From Ruminococcaceae bacterium UBA3751 (lineage in GTDB: Bacteria; Bacillota; Clostridia; Oscillospirales; Acutalibacteraceae): a stretch of DNA of 64,000 nt. A model generated the notes under the pieces. It did no database searches, was not told where the DNA came from, and saw only the letters and a program-made list of their open reading frames with translations. Shown here one piece after another: positions 1 to 9,097 of the stretch. The stretch spans positions 12,097 to 76,096 of the forward strand of contig DFGL01000027.1 of the NCBI GenBank assembly GCA_002371215.1, read 5' to 3'. Made by a program: the position numbers and the translations under genes. Each line of letters starts with the position of its first letter. Position 1 is the first letter of the stretch.

Positions 1-1175
1 ATATGATTCTTAGCCTTTGAGGTTACGGGGATACCGGGCTCGCCGTAATTGGCGATAATTGCAATCTGAACGCCCTTCTTCTTTAAGAATTTAACGTTCT
101 TTTTGAATCTGCCCTGGATTTTATGGTAACGCTTAATCTTTTTATAAAGACCGCTCTTTTTATCAAGAAGCCCTATTCTGCTTGCATTTTTAACAGCCTT
201 GCCGTAAACGTCGTGCGGAATACACTCCCAAAGCGCGGGTATGTAGCCAATCCACGGAAGGATAACGTCCGTGCAGAGCTTATTGATGAACTTCTCGTTT
301 TTACTCAGATGAGCAAGATTTTCGGCTGCTATACCAACCCTGATATCGCCGAGCGCCTTAACAACCTTCATAATTGTCTGCTGAGTAGAGCCCGGGTTCG
401 CCGTCTGCATTCCCTCAAGGTATGAGAGAACCTGCTTTTTGTTGATTTTGAAATCAAGCGCGTAGCATCTCGTTACGTCAACGCCGCACATTGCGGGGTC
501 AACGAAGAGGTAACGGCTGACGTCGTTCTTTTTCTTATAAGCGTCCATATAACAGCTGAGAACGGAGCCGCCGAGAGAACAGCCTACAAGGGCAACCTTT
601 TTAGCGCCCGTGCGCTTTTTAACATTTTTAACGAATTTACGAAGGCCTTTAGCGGATTTATAAATATCCTGACGCCAGTCGTAATTATAGGTATAAACGT
701 TCTTTGCGCCGTGGGTGAGGCAGAGCTCTCTTACAAGAGCAGGCTCGGAAATTTCAGCGTTTTTCCAGTAACTCTTATGCTTTGACATAGGAGCTGTCCA
801 GTAATTTTTAATTCCCTGACCCGCTTTGATATTGCCGTTTTTATCAGCGTTGAACTTTTCACCCGCGGGAACAACCATTGCGTTGAACTTATCAAGAAGA
901 GCCATATAATCGGCGCTTTTTTCAGTTGAAAGGAGCTTGATGAGTTCGCCGAGAAGGTCAGTATTCTTTAAAATATCCGTTGCTTCGCCGAGCCCGAAGG
1001 TTTTGATTTCAGCCTCGTTATCCTTACCTATGTTTTCATAAACAGCGCTTCCGCCAACGCCGTGAACGAGGATTACGGGAGTAACCTGTTCCTTAGCGAA
1101 GGCAACGCTTACGCTTGAAAGCATAAGAACAAGAGTAAGAGCAAAGCAAAGTATTTTAGTAATTCTTTTTTTCAT
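1..1175 (-). CDS. Secreted alpha/beta hydrolase, lipase/LCAT-like (3' end outside window)
   Basis: The gene starts at an ATG at 1175 with a GGAG ribosome site just upstream and runs off the left edge, so the C-terminus is missing. Residues 1-28 form a signal peptide (MKKRITK, then a hydrophobic run ending VAFA-K). Right after it comes VILVHGVGG, the oxyanion-loop motif of lipases and LCAT-type acyltransferases. The nucleophile elbow GCSLGG puts the likely catalytic serine near residue 200. The protein is therefore probably exported and acts on an ester or acyl substrate; the sequence does not identify the substrate. It lies 25 bp downstream of a GH3 glucosidase gene on the same strand and may be co-transcribed. 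The fold is well supported, the exact activity is inference. Confidence 0.8.
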   Translation of the reverse strand, partial: MKKRITKILCFALTLVLMLSSVSVAFAKEQVTPVILVHGVGGSAVYENIGKDNEAEIKTFGLGEATDILKNTDLLGELIKLLSTEKSADYMALLDKFNAMVVPAGEKFNADKNGNIKAGQGIKNYWTAPMSKHKSYWKNAEISEPALVRELCLTHGAKNVYTYNYDWRQDIYKSAKGLRKFVKNVKKRTGAKKVALVGCSLGGSVLSCYMDAYKKKNDVSRYLFVDPAMCGVDVTRCYALDFKINKKQVLSYLEGMQTANPGSTQQTIMKVVKALGDIRVGIAAENLAHLSKNEKFINKLCTDVILPWIGYIPALWECIPHDVYGKAVKNASRIGLLDKKSGLYKKIKRYHKIQGRFKKNVKFLKKKGVQIAIIANYGEPGIPVTSKAKNH

Positions 1176-1200
1176 TTATAATTCTCCTTGGAGTTAATGC

Positions 1201-3654
1201 TTAGATAGATTTGAGAAGCTTCGGAAGTCTGCCGATTGTACCGCCGAGGCGCCAGAATATCTTACTGAAGCCTACGAAGCTTGACTGGTCGTCATTAAGC
1301 ATCATAAGAAGACCTTCTGCCTGTGCCTCCGAGAACGCGCCCATTGACATTGCAACGAAGTTACGGATTGGAATCTGAGTTGCCATAGCGGCAAGCATCT
1401 TACCGTCGCCGTTTGCGTCTGAGCCCATTTTGCTCATAATGCCTTCAATCATTCTGCAGAGCCTGCCGCCCCACTTTGTATGCCTTGCATCATTAAGGCA
1501 GCAATACTTATCAATCTTCTTTGATTCATCAATATCGGGGCTCGGAAGAGTTCCGTAAACAGCTGCGAAATCATCACGCGTAATACCCGCAACGTTGTTA
1601 TAGTAGTTAGGAGCAGTTGCTCTGTAATCGGGGATTTCCGCGTCAACAGTACCCTCAACGGTAACAGTCTTTGTAAGTCTGATATCCGCGCTTGAAGCAC
1701 CAACGAGAATATCGAATTCACCGCTTTCAACGAACCAGTCGTTTGTATTTACGTTAAAGAATGCGAAGGCTCTCTTATCAAGTTCAAGAGAAACTTCCTT
1801 CTCCTCGCCTGCTTTAAGAAATACCTTCTTGAACGCGCGGAGTTCCTTAACGGGACGGTAAATCGTGCTTTCCTTATCGGCAACGTAGAGCTCGGCAACC
1901 TCTGCGCCGTCTCTGTCGCCAGTATTTTTAATCTTAAAGGTAACGGTAAGAGTATCCGTATCCTTAATGCTGTCGGCAGAAACTGCGATATCGCTGTACT
2001 CAAAGGTTGTATACGAAAGGCCGTAGCCGAACGGGAATACAACGTCCTTGCCAGCTGCGTCGTAATATCTGTAGCCGATGAATACGCTCTCTCTGTGTTC
2101 TGAGGTAACGGGACCGCCCGGATAGTAACCGAAGGTCGGGTTATCCTCAAACGAAGCGGGATAGGTTTCGCTCGTTTTACCCGAGGGATTAACCTCACCG
2201 GTAAGAATTCTTGCAACGGCAATACCCGTTGCCTGTCCGCCGAGACCTGAATTGAGAAGTCCCTTAACCTTGCCGAGCCACGGCATACGAACTACCGAGC
2301 CGCCTGCAAGAACAACAACCGTATTCGGATTAGCTTCAACAATCTTGTCAACAAGAGCGTTGTGGCTCTTGGGCATATCTATATCAATTCTGTCGTATCC
2401 TTCGCCTTCAAATTCCTCTGTAAGACCAACGAATACAACGGCAACGTCAGCAGCCTTAGCAGCAGCCTCAGCCTCTGCGAAGAGCTCCTCGTTAACCTCA
2501 TCCTTGGTCTTTTCATAGCCGCGGGCGTAAGTAACGTCAACGCCGAGCTTCTGAAGATTTTCAAGAGCGTTGTCAAGCTTAGTCGGGTTAATAACGGATG
2601 AACCTGCGCCCTGGAAACGCGGTGCGCTTGCAAGCTCGCCGATAACCGCAACCTTAGCGCCTTCCTTAAGCGGAAGAACAGCGTCGTCATTTTTAAGGAG
2701 TTGCATTGAGCCCTCTGCAATTCTTGCAGCGATTTCGTGGTGAGCCTCAGCGTCAAATTCGTGGTCGCTTTCAAGAGCGGGCTTGGACTTAACGATAAGG
2801 TCAACAACGGCGTCAACGCGTTCATCAAGAACTGCCTCGTCAAGCTCGCCGTTTTTAACAGCAGCGATTATCTTCTTTGTATTGAGCGGACCTGAGGTAG
2901 GCATTTCAAGGTCCGTACCGTTCTTTAAGCCGGGAATACGGTCAACCGAAGCACCCCAGTCAGTAACGATTAAGCCCTTAAAGCCCCATTCGTCCCTTAA
3001 GATTTCCTGCTGGGTATGATAATTCTCAGAAGCATAAACGCCGTTAATTCTGTTATAAGCGTTCATAACAGTCCACGGCTGCGCCTCTTTAACCGCAATC
3101 TCAAACGCAGGAAGATAGATTTCGCGAAGGGTACGCTCGTCAATAATCTCATCAAGAACCATACGGAACGCTTCCTGAGAGTTAGCGCAGAAATGCTTAA
3201 GCGAAGTACCTACGCCCTTTGACTGAACGCCGTTAATGATAGCGGCTGAGCACTTACCTGCAAGAAGCGGGTCCTCGCTGAAATACTCAAAGTTACGTCC
3301 GCAAACGGGAGAACGCTTGATATTGGTACCTGGTCCGAGAATAGTTGAAACCTTCTCATGCAGACATTCCTGACCCATAGCCTCGCCTGCTTTTTCAAGC
3401 AGCTCAGGGTCCCAGGAACAGGAGGAGGTTGCTGCGGGCGGGAAGCAGGTTGCCGGAACGGAATTTCCGAGGCCTATACCCGAGGAAGCCTTCTTATCCT
3501 TATTCTGCTTGCGCAGACCGTGAGGGCCGTCAGTAATCATAATCTGCGGGAGACCGAGCTCCTCAGATGATTCAAGGTGCCAGTAATCATAACCTGACAC
3601 AAATGCAGCCTTCTGCTCAAGGCTCATTTTTTCAATAATCTCTGGGTGTTTCAT
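1201..3654 (-). CDS. Glycoside hydrolase family 3 beta-glucosidase
   Basis: This 817-residue GH3 enzyme would hydrolyse beta-linked glucosides or related oligosaccharides. The N-terminal TIM-barrel carries KHFCANS and GLIVTDWGAS, whose aspartate (about residue 232) matches the GH3 nucleophile. The alpha/beta sandwich domain follows, with the GYDR..DMP stretch around residues 415-425. A fibronectin-III-like domain follows at about 560-660 (AELYVAD and CxL-type beta strands). About 120 extra C-terminal residues are of the kind seen in clostridial thermostable beta-glucosidase B relatives. There is no signal peptide, so it should act in the cytoplasm on imported sugars. The ATG has a GAAAGGAG site 8 nt upstream. 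Substrate specificity (glucoside, xyloside or other) cannot be read from sequence alone. Confidence 0.93.
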   Translation of the reverse strand: MKHPEIIEKMSLEQKAAFVSGYDYWHLESSEELGLPQIMITDGPHGLRKQNKDKKASSGIGLGNSVPATCFPPAATSSCSWDPELLEKAGEAMGQECLHEKVSTILGPGTNIKRSPVCGRNFEYFSEDPLLAGKCSAAIINGVQSKGVGTSLKHFCANSQEAFRMVLDEIIDERTLREIYLPAFEIAVKEAQPWTVMNAYNRINGVYASENYHTQQEILRDEWGFKGLIVTDWGASVDRIPGLKNGTDLEMPTSGPLNTKKIIAAVKNGELDEAVLDERVDAVVDLIVKSKPALESDHEFDAEAHHEIAARIAEGSMQLLKNDDAVLPLKEGAKVAVIGELASAPRFQGAGSSVINPTKLDNALENLQKLGVDVTYARGYEKTKDEVNEELFAEAEAAAKAADVAVVFVGLTEEFEGEGYDRIDIDMPKSHNALVDKIVEANPNTVVVLAGGSVVRMPWLGKVKGLLNSGLGGQATGIAVARILTGEVNPSGKTSETYPASFEDNPTFGYYPGGPVTSEHRESVFIGYRYYDAAGKDVVFPFGYGLSYTTFEYSDIAVSADSIKDTDTLTVTFKIKNTGDRDGAEVAELYVADKESTIYRPVKELRAFKKVFLKAGEEKEVSLELDKRAFAFFNVNTNDWFVESGEFDILVGASSADIRLTKTVTVEGTVDAEIPDYRATAPNYYNNVAGITRDDFAAVYGTLPSPDIDESKKIDKYCCLNDARHTKWGGRLCRMIEGIMSKMGSDANGDGKMLAAMATQIPIRNFVAMSMGAFSEAQAEGLLMMLNDDQSSFVGFSKIFWRLGGTIGRLPKLLKSI

Positions 3655-3700
3655 TGCAAAACTCCTTTCAAATTTAGATTTTGTTAATAAATCAGTTAAT

Positions 3701-3729
3701 ATTATACAATAAACAAATCAATTTGTCAC
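3701..3729 (-). promoter_or_regulatory. Promoter of the GH3 gene
   Basis: On the minus strand GTGACA (-35) and a perfect TATAAT (-10) are separated by 17 bp. They lie about 50 bp upstream of the GH3 start, which is a sigma-A type arrangement. Confidence 0.6.
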
Positions 3730-3765
3730 TATTTTTTATAAAAAAACTATAAATTAACTAATTAT

Positions 3766-4278
3766 TTATACTTCCGTATTACTAAACACGATTTCAATTT
3801 TTGCGCTGTTGACTGCAAGTTTCTTAATATCTCCGGACTTTGAGGCGGTAAGAACGAATTCCCCCGCAGAGATTATTCCCGAAAACACAAGCTCTCCGTC
3901 AGACACTTTTGACTCCGCATCAGTAAGAGAATTAAAGACCTCGTACATCAGCACGGCAGGATTTAAGGGGGTTATTTTTTCAGCGGGAAACTCCCTTTTC
4001 ATACTGCCCTTAGTAAAGGTTACCGCCCTGCCATCGCACCTTATAACCATTCCCGCGGCGGCTGTATCAATGGGGGTAACGCTGAGAAAATCAGCCGTTT
4101 TAGTTACCTTGCAGCTATACTTAAAATCGCCGAAAGTTACTGACGCATTCGATGTGAAATCCGTTTTCAGCTCAGGCGTATATACCTTTGTACTGCACGA
4201 CGACAGCAACGCCGAAAGCAATATAAACAGGAGGGCAAGACAGCCCTCCCTGAATTTTTGGTTATTATTGTTTTTCAT
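3766..4278 (-). CDS. Putative lipoprotein of unknown function
   Basis: The protein has 170 residues from the ATG at 4278. A longer reading from a TTG at 4299 would add seven residues ahead of the signal peptide and overlap the upstream gene, so I prefer the ATG. A type II signal peptide is clear: charged start (MKNNNNQKFRE), hydrophobic core and lipobox LSSC. The mature part is mostly beta-strand-like with alternating T/S/V residues and no motif I recognise. It should be anchored to the outer face of the membrane. It sits directly after the NAD(P)HX repair gene, probably by translational coupling; nothing suggests a shared function. Confidence 0.75.
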   Translation of the reverse strand: MKNNNNQKFREGCLALLFILLSALLSSCSTKVYTPELKTDFTSNASVTFGDFKYSCKVTKTADFLSVTPIDTAAAGMVIRCDGRAVTFTKGSMKREFPAEKITPLNPAVLMYEVFNSLTDAESKVSDGELVFSGIISAGEFVLTASKSGDIKKLAVNSAKIEIVFSNTEV

Positions 4279-4291
4279 ATGTATCAGCTCA

Positions 4292-5803
4292 CTACTCAAA
4301 TTCGGACATTAAAGCACCGAGCCGTTCTGTCATATCGCTGACAAGCATCCCTCTTTCGCTTAGCTCACGGGCGGTTATATCGCCGCATAGCCCGTGGATA
4401 TACACAGCTGCTTTAGCCGCTTCATAGAGAGGTATTCCCTGCGCGGCAAAGGCGCCGAGCATACCGCTGAGCATATCGCCGCTTCCGCCCATAGCCATTC
4501 CGAGATTGCCGGTTGTATTTACAAATACCGAGTATCCGTCCGTAACAACGGTATTTGCGCCTTTTAATACAAGTATTATTCCGTTCTCCTTCGCAAAAGC
4601 TTTTGCTGTATTTATTCTGTCTGCCTGTATCTCGGCAACTTGTTTTGATATGAGCCTTGCCATCTCGCCGGGATGGGGCGTGAGAACAACGGGCGCTTTA
4701 ATATCCCTAAGAATAGATATGCTCATATTCAGCGAATTTATACCGTCAGCGTCAATAATTAACGGACAATTTGCATTTTCGCAAACCGCTTTGACAACTG
4801 CGGCGGTATCCTCGTTATTACCGATTCCGCAGCCTATAACGATTGAATCCGCCCACGGTAAGTCCTTGATTATTCCCGCAACGGCGGAGGCTGAAAAGGT
4901 TCCCTCCTCCGTTTCGTATACGGGGTTGAATACGGGCTGGGTAAGATGCGCTGCGGCAAGAGGATAAGCCGAGGCGGGAACGGTGAGTTTTACAAGCCCT
5001 GCGCCGCTTCTGAGCGCAGCTTTTGTTGCAATAACCGCCGCGCCGAACATACGAAAGCTGCCGCAGATATTAAGCTGATGCCCGAAGCTGCCCTTATTGG
5101 CGTTTTTATCTCGCTTTTTAAAGAGTTTTTTTATATCCTCTTTTTCAACGGTTTCGGCATATTCCTCCTCATAGCAATCATCGGGTATACCGATATTTAC
5201 GGTAACCGTTTCTCCGCAAAAAGAATTTGAGGGAGGAAGAACGTGGGCGAATTTAAGGGTTGAAACGGCTATAGTAAAATCTGCTCTTACGCAGTTTTTA
5301 CACACCGCGCCCGTCGTTGAATCCGTTCCGCTCGGGGTATCGACTGAGATAACCGTAGCAGAGCTTTTTTTGAGCGCCTCAAAGACGCTGTCAAACGGGG
5401 CGCGCGGCTCACCGTGAAAGCCTATGCCGAACATAGTATCAACTACGAAATCCGCTTTCAAAACGGATCCGTCGTCTGAAACATAATTTTTAACGGGAAC
5501 GCCGCTTTCAAGCGCCTGCTTATAGTACATAAGCGGCTCGTCAATTGAAGGCGATTTATCGCAGAGGATTATTTCAGCGTTTGCGCCGTAAGCGTTCAGA
5601 AGGCGCGCGATAACAAAACCGTCGCCCGCATTTTTGCCGTTGCCGCAAAGAACGCTTACGGTTTTGTTTTTCATATCATATTTTTCCGTCATCGCTTCAA
5701 AGCAGGCTGTACCCGCTTTGAGCATAAGCTCAGCCTCGGTTGAATAGCGCTCAAAGCAGAGGCTTTCAACGCGGCGAATCTGGTCAGTTGTCAGTATTCT
5801 CAT
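4292..5803 (-). CDS. nnr: Bifunctional NAD(P)HX epimerase / ADP-dependent NAD(P)HX dehydratase
   Basis: This enzyme repairs hydrated NADH and NADPH. The N-terminal YjeF/NnrE domain (about residues 1-210) epimerises NAD(P)HX; it contains VLCGNGKNAGDGF, the Rossmann-type nucleotide loop, and VVDTMFGIG. The C-terminal NnrD ribokinase-like domain (about 225-503) dehydrates the S epimer with ADP; it carries GSFRMFGAA, VLTPHPGEMARL and the phosphate-binding GGSGDMLSGML. The length of 503 residues is normal for the fused form. It lies next to acpS, a pairing common in Firmicutes. An imperfect GC hairpin repeat separates the two genes. Confidence 0.95.
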   Translation of the reverse strand: MRILTTDQIRRVESLCFERYSTEAELMLKAGTACFEAMTEKYDMKNKTVSVLCGNGKNAGDGFVIARLLNAYGANAEIILCDKSPSIDEPLMYYKQALESGVPVKNYVSDDGSVLKADFVVDTMFGIGFHGEPRAPFDSVFEALKKSSATVISVDTPSGTDSTTGAVCKNCVRADFTIAVSTLKFAHVLPPSNSFCGETVTVNIGIPDDCYEEEYAETVEKEDIKKLFKKRDKNANKGSFGHQLNICGSFRMFGAAVIATKAALRSGAGLVKLTVPASAYPLAAAHLTQPVFNPVYETEEGTFSASAVAGIIKDLPWADSIVIGCGIGNNEDTAAVVKAVCENANCPLIIDADGINSLNMSISILRDIKAPVVLTPHPGEMARLISKQVAEIQADRINTAKAFAKENGIILVLKGANTVVTDGYSVFVNTTGNLGMAMGGSGDMLSGMLGAFAAQGIPLYEAAKAAVYIHGLCGDITARELSERGMLVSDMTERLGALMSEFE

Positions 5804-5817
5804 ATTGTTCCTTTTTT

Positions 5818-5844
5818 GCGGGAGGGCGCATAGCCCCTCCCCTA
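5818..5844. repeat. Dispersed hairpin repeat (GGGAGGG...CCCTCCC type)
   Basis: A short palindromic element, GGGAGGGCGCA then a few bases then CCCCTCCC, sits between acpS and nnr. Nearly the same element lies between groES and groEL at 33814-33835. In both places it is inside an operon, so it could be an RNA-processing or attenuation hairpin, or simply a small repetitive palindrome. Confidence 0.6.
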
Positions 5845-5846
5845 CA

Positions 5847-6155
5847 TTACCACAAAATTACCGTTGCGATGGCTGTATCGCCGTCGTGAGATATGGATAA
5901 ATCGCTGTTTTCAACATCCTTAAGATACGGCTTGCCGAGTTCGTCGTGGGCGATTTCAATTGTGTTTAGCCTTCTTTCAATACCTACGCCGAGCGCCTTG
6001 AGGTATGCTTCTTTTGCTGCGTAAAGCCCTGCAAAGCTCTGGGGAGATTTACAGTATTCAAGCTCAGCGGGAGTATAAACTCTCTCCCTGAAATGCTCGT
6101 TCTGACAGGCGCGCTCAACGCGGTGAATTCTTATTATATCAGTACCTATTTTCAT
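5847..6155 (-). CDS. acpS: Holo-[acyl-carrier-protein] synthase
   Basis: AcpS transfers 4'-phosphopantetheine from CoA to apo-ACP, which activates fatty-acid synthesis. The family signature is plain: IGTDIIRIHRVE at the N-terminus (the Mg-binding aspartate) and FAGLYAAKEAYLKALG in the middle with the conserved F/AAKEA block. SISHDGDTAIA is near the C-terminus. At 102 residues it is a little short of the usual 115-125, but no motif is missing. Its start overlaps the stop of lacZ by 4 bp, so translation is probably coupled. Confidence 0.93.
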   Translation of the reverse strand: MKIGTDIIRIHRVERACQNEHFRERVYTPAELEYCKSPQSFAGLYAAKEAYLKALGVGIERRLNTIEIAHDELGKPYLKDVENSDLSISHDGDTAIATVILW

Positions 6156-9010
6156 TTTATTCTCCTTATTCTTACGGAAAGCTTTTCACCTTTTACTGAG
6201 TTTTTCCGATAATTCTTCGTCGGCGGGGGTCCGCAGATTCCCGAAGCGGCGCCGAGCTGATAGCTGTCAAGGTGAAGATAAGTAAAGTTCTGAAGCTCAA
6301 GATCCTCCTGATGAGCGGCTGCCGCACACTGACGGCTTGTAAAACGGTCAGCAGAGAAGATAAACGGCTTTTTCACAAGCTCAAAGCGTATACCACTGTT
6401 TTCATTATCGCTGATTTCAGCCCATCTTACGCCGCAGCGCATTGAGCTCTCCTGAGGTTTAATATACTTTTCACGCATTTCGTCAACCTTCATTGCATAT
6501 TCGCCGAGCATTGCGTGCTCTTTGAAATCGGGAAGGTTAGGTCTGTCGCCCAAGCCGAAATACTTAACGTTTTCATACTGCTTATCAAGTTCAACTGTTA
6601 AGCCGAAGCGTGGCGCGAAGGGTATCGGCTTGGAATCCGTACACCTTAAGGTTACGTCAAGCGAGCCGTCCTTATTCCTTGCTATAACAAACTGAAGGCT
6701 TGCAAGCTTTTTATACTTCTTACAGGCTATTACCGCTTTAACAAAGAGTTTACCGTTTTTCTCCTCTTTGCCGACAATTTTAAGCTGCTCGGTTTCAAGA
6801 GAAAGTGCGTTCCACGCCTTGCTAAGATACCTGTCGTTATCAAGCGGAGCACGGTAAAGGCTTGCGCCGAGAATGAGTTTAACGCCGTCGATATTCAGAT
6901 GAATACTGTCTTTATAAACGTTGATTTCTGTTTTTGCTGCCGATTCGGTATCATCAGTGCTTAGAGAAGCGGAAAGGTTATTGTTCTCAGCAATATACTG
7001 CTCGGAAGCGACAAGAGCTTCGCCGTCATAATATCTGAAAACAATATAATCGTTTGCGCTTAACTTTTCTTTATGAGTTTTGCGCGGCTCAAGACTGAGT
7101 TCAAAGCTTCCGCTGCCGCTTTCGTTTTCCCATTTAACCGTATAGTTTACGGACTTAAAGTAATTCAGATTAGTGAAAACGAAGCCGTCGCCCTGCTTTT
7201 CGGCTCTTACGGGGCGGTAGCAGTTTTTCATCTGCAGAGCGCCCGAATGGGGAGTTCTGTCCGGGAAGAACAGACCGTCAACACAGAAATTACCGTCGTG
7301 GCGTTTTTCGCCGTGGTCGCCGCCGTAGGTGTATTTATACTTTCCGTCCTCATGGTATACGGCGTGGTCCGCAAATTCCCAGATACACCCGCCCATAAGA
7401 TTATCGGCTGACAGGAAGGTGCTGACATAGGTTTCAAGCTCGCCTGCACCTACACCCATCGCGTGAGCATACTCGCAGAGATAGTACGGCTTTTCGTACC
7501 ATTTTTTTGAAAGTCCTTTTCCGCTCGCAACCTTTGCGTACTTGCCGTGCCACGGGTACATCTGAGATATAACGTCATAGGCAAAGCGTCTTGTATGAAC
7601 AACGCCCTCATAGTGGACGGGAATATCGGATATCTTTTTAAGCTGCTCATAGCAGTAATCCTGATTTTTGTAGCCCCACGCCTCGTTTCCGAGCGACCAC
7701 ATTGTTATTGACGGGTGGTTTTTATCGCGCTCAAACATACGGTAAACTCTGTCCCAGTAACGCCCCTGCCATTTCGGATTATGCGAGCAGGCGCCCTGAC
7801 GGCGGGTTTCACCTACGCCGTGAGTTTCAATATCCGCCTCGTCAACAACGTATATACCGTATTCATCGCACAAATCAAGGAACATCGCGTCGGGAGGATA
7901 ATGAGAGGTACGGATGCAGTTTACATTATATTTTTTACAAACGGAAATATCGCGCTCCATATCCTCAGGGCTCATGGCGTAGCCCTTTTTCGGGTCTGTA
8001 TCGTGGTGATTTACGCCGAGAAGCTTAATCTTTTCGTTATTAAAATAGAATACATTACCTTTAATTTCTATATGCCTGAAGCCGATTTTCTTTTTAACCG
8101 CTTCTATAACCTCGCCCTGCTTTGAAAGAGTAAGAATAAGCGTATACAGATTAGGAGTTTCGGCTGACCATTCGTTTACGTCAAGAGACGGAAATTCAAT
8201 CTTATCAATGCTGTTTGCGCTGACGTTTACGGATTTTGAAAGCTCAGCCTCCGCTAATTCCGCACTCAGAACGCACTCGTCGGTCAGCTTTAACGAGGGA
8301 AGCACGCTCAGGCTGTATTTGCCGCCGTTATATTCTGTTTTAACCTCAAAATCGTATATTGAATTATCGGTGGTTTCAAACAGAAGAACGTCGCGGAAGA
8401 TACCGTTATTTCTGAACATATCCTGACATTCAAGATATGTTCCGTTTGAATACTTATGAACAACCGCTACAAGCTCGTTTTCGCCTTCTTCAATGAATTC
8501 GTTGAGTTCAAATTCGCTTGTGTTATGGCTGCCCTCGCTGTAGCCGACATATTTTCCGTTTACGAAAACGTCAAGAGCTCCTGCAACGCCGAGAAAAGCT
8601 ATAACATAAGTATTATCAACGGAGTTAACCGTAAAGGCTTTTCTGTAAACGCCGACGGAGCAATTCTCGGGAATATGCGGCGGGTCGGGCTTGAACTGAT
8701 AACGCACGTTAATATAAACGGGCGGCTCATAGCCTGTAAACTGCCAGCAGGACGGAACTGTTACCTTGTCAAAGCTGACCTTTTCGGTGTCTAACACCTC
8801 GGGCACCTTGCTTACGGCGGGATAGTAAACGAAATCCCACTCGCCCGAAAGAACTTCAACCATATCGGAATTATATCGTTCGGTTCTTATATCGTTTGAA
8901 AGCATTTTTTCCGTATCCTTAAACGGAATAAAATAACTTCTCGGTTTAAGAACATTATCCTTAAAAAACGCAAAGTTTTTATAATTATCGTTTTTTATTC
9001 TGTATTTCAT
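6152..9010 (-). CDS. lacZ: Beta-galactosidase, glycoside hydrolase family 2
   Basis: This protein of about 950 residues is a full-length LacZ-type GH2 enzyme that would hydrolyse lactose and other beta-galactosides in the cytoplasm. The order is jelly-roll domain (about 25-210), Ig-like domain, TIM barrel (about 320-620), second Ig-like domain and C-terminal beta-sandwich. The acid/base glutamate is in WSLGNEAWG (about 443) and the nucleophile in YLCEYAHAMG (about 513). I start at ATG 9010 with a GGGTGAT site. An upstream GTG at 9019 lies at the predicted transcription start and is unlikely to be used. The asparagine usually following AHAMG is replaced by valine, a small departure. No permease lies beside it. 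Confidence 0.95.
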   Translation of the reverse strand: MKYRIKNDNYKNFAFFKDNVLKPRSYFIPFKDTEKMLSNDIRTERYNSDMVEVLSGEWDFVYYPAVSKVPEVLDTEKVSFDKVTVPSCWQFTGYEPPVYINVRYQFKPDPPHIPENCSVGVYRKAFTVNSVDNTYVIAFLGVAGALDVFVNGKYVGYSEGSHNTSEFELNEFIEEGENELVAVVHKYSNGTYLECQDMFRNNGIFRDVLLFETTDNSIYDFEVKTEYNGGKYSLSVLPSLKLTDECVLSAELAEAELSKSVNVSANSIDKIEFPSLDVNEWSAETPNLYTLILTLSKQGEVIEAVKKKIGFRHIEIKGNVFYFNNEKIKLLGVNHHDTDPKKGYAMSPEDMERDISVCKKYNVNCIRTSHYPPDAMFLDLCDEYGIYVVDEADIETHGVGETRRQGACSHNPKWQGRYWDRVYRMFERDKNHPSITMWSLGNEAWGYKNQDYCYEQLKKISDIPVHYEGVVHTRRFAYDVISQMYPWHGKYAKVASGKGLSKKWYEKPYYLCEYAHAMGVGAGELETYVSTFLSADNLMGGCIWEFADHAVYHEDGKYKYTYGGDHGEKRHDGNFCVDGLFFPDRTPHSGALQMKNCYRPVRAEKQGDGFVFTNLNYFKSVNYTVKWENESGSGSFELSLEPRKTHKEKLSANDYIVFRYYDGEALVASEQYIAENNNLSASLSTDDTESAAKTEINVYKDSIHLNIDGVKLILGASLYRAPLDNDRYLSKAWNALSLETEQLKIVGKEEKNGKLFVKAVIACKKYKKLASLQFVIARNKDGSLDVTLRCTDSKPIPFAPRFGLTVELDKQYENVKYFGLGDRPNLPDFKEHAMLGEYAMKVDEMREKYIKPQESSMRCGVRWAEISDNENSGIRFELVKKPFIFSADRFTSRQCAAAAHQEDLELQNFTYLHLDSYQLGAASGICGPPPTKNYRKNSVKGEKLSVRIRRIK

Positions 9011-9027
9011 AAATATCACCCGACTTT

Positions 9028-9056
9028 ATTTTATAATAAAAACCGCTTTCAGTCAA
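9028..9056 (-). promoter_or_regulatory. lacZ promoter
   Basis: TTGACT and TAAAAT are separated by 17 bp on the minus strand, close upstream of lacZ. The predicted leader is only about ten bases and argues for the ATG at 9010. The -35 box abuts the T-run of the upstream gene's terminator. Confidence 0.6.
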
Positions 9057-9086
9057 TAAAAAAAGCAGACAGCAAGCTGCCTGCTT
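9057..9086 (-). terminator. Rho-independent terminator of the Fe-alcohol dehydrogenase gene
   Basis: A ten-pair stem (AAGCAGGCAG with CTGTCTGCTT, one G-U pair) with loop CTTG is followed by seven T on the minus strand, just after the dehydrogenase stop codon. Confidence 0.85.
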
Positions 9087-9097
9087 TAGTATTCGGA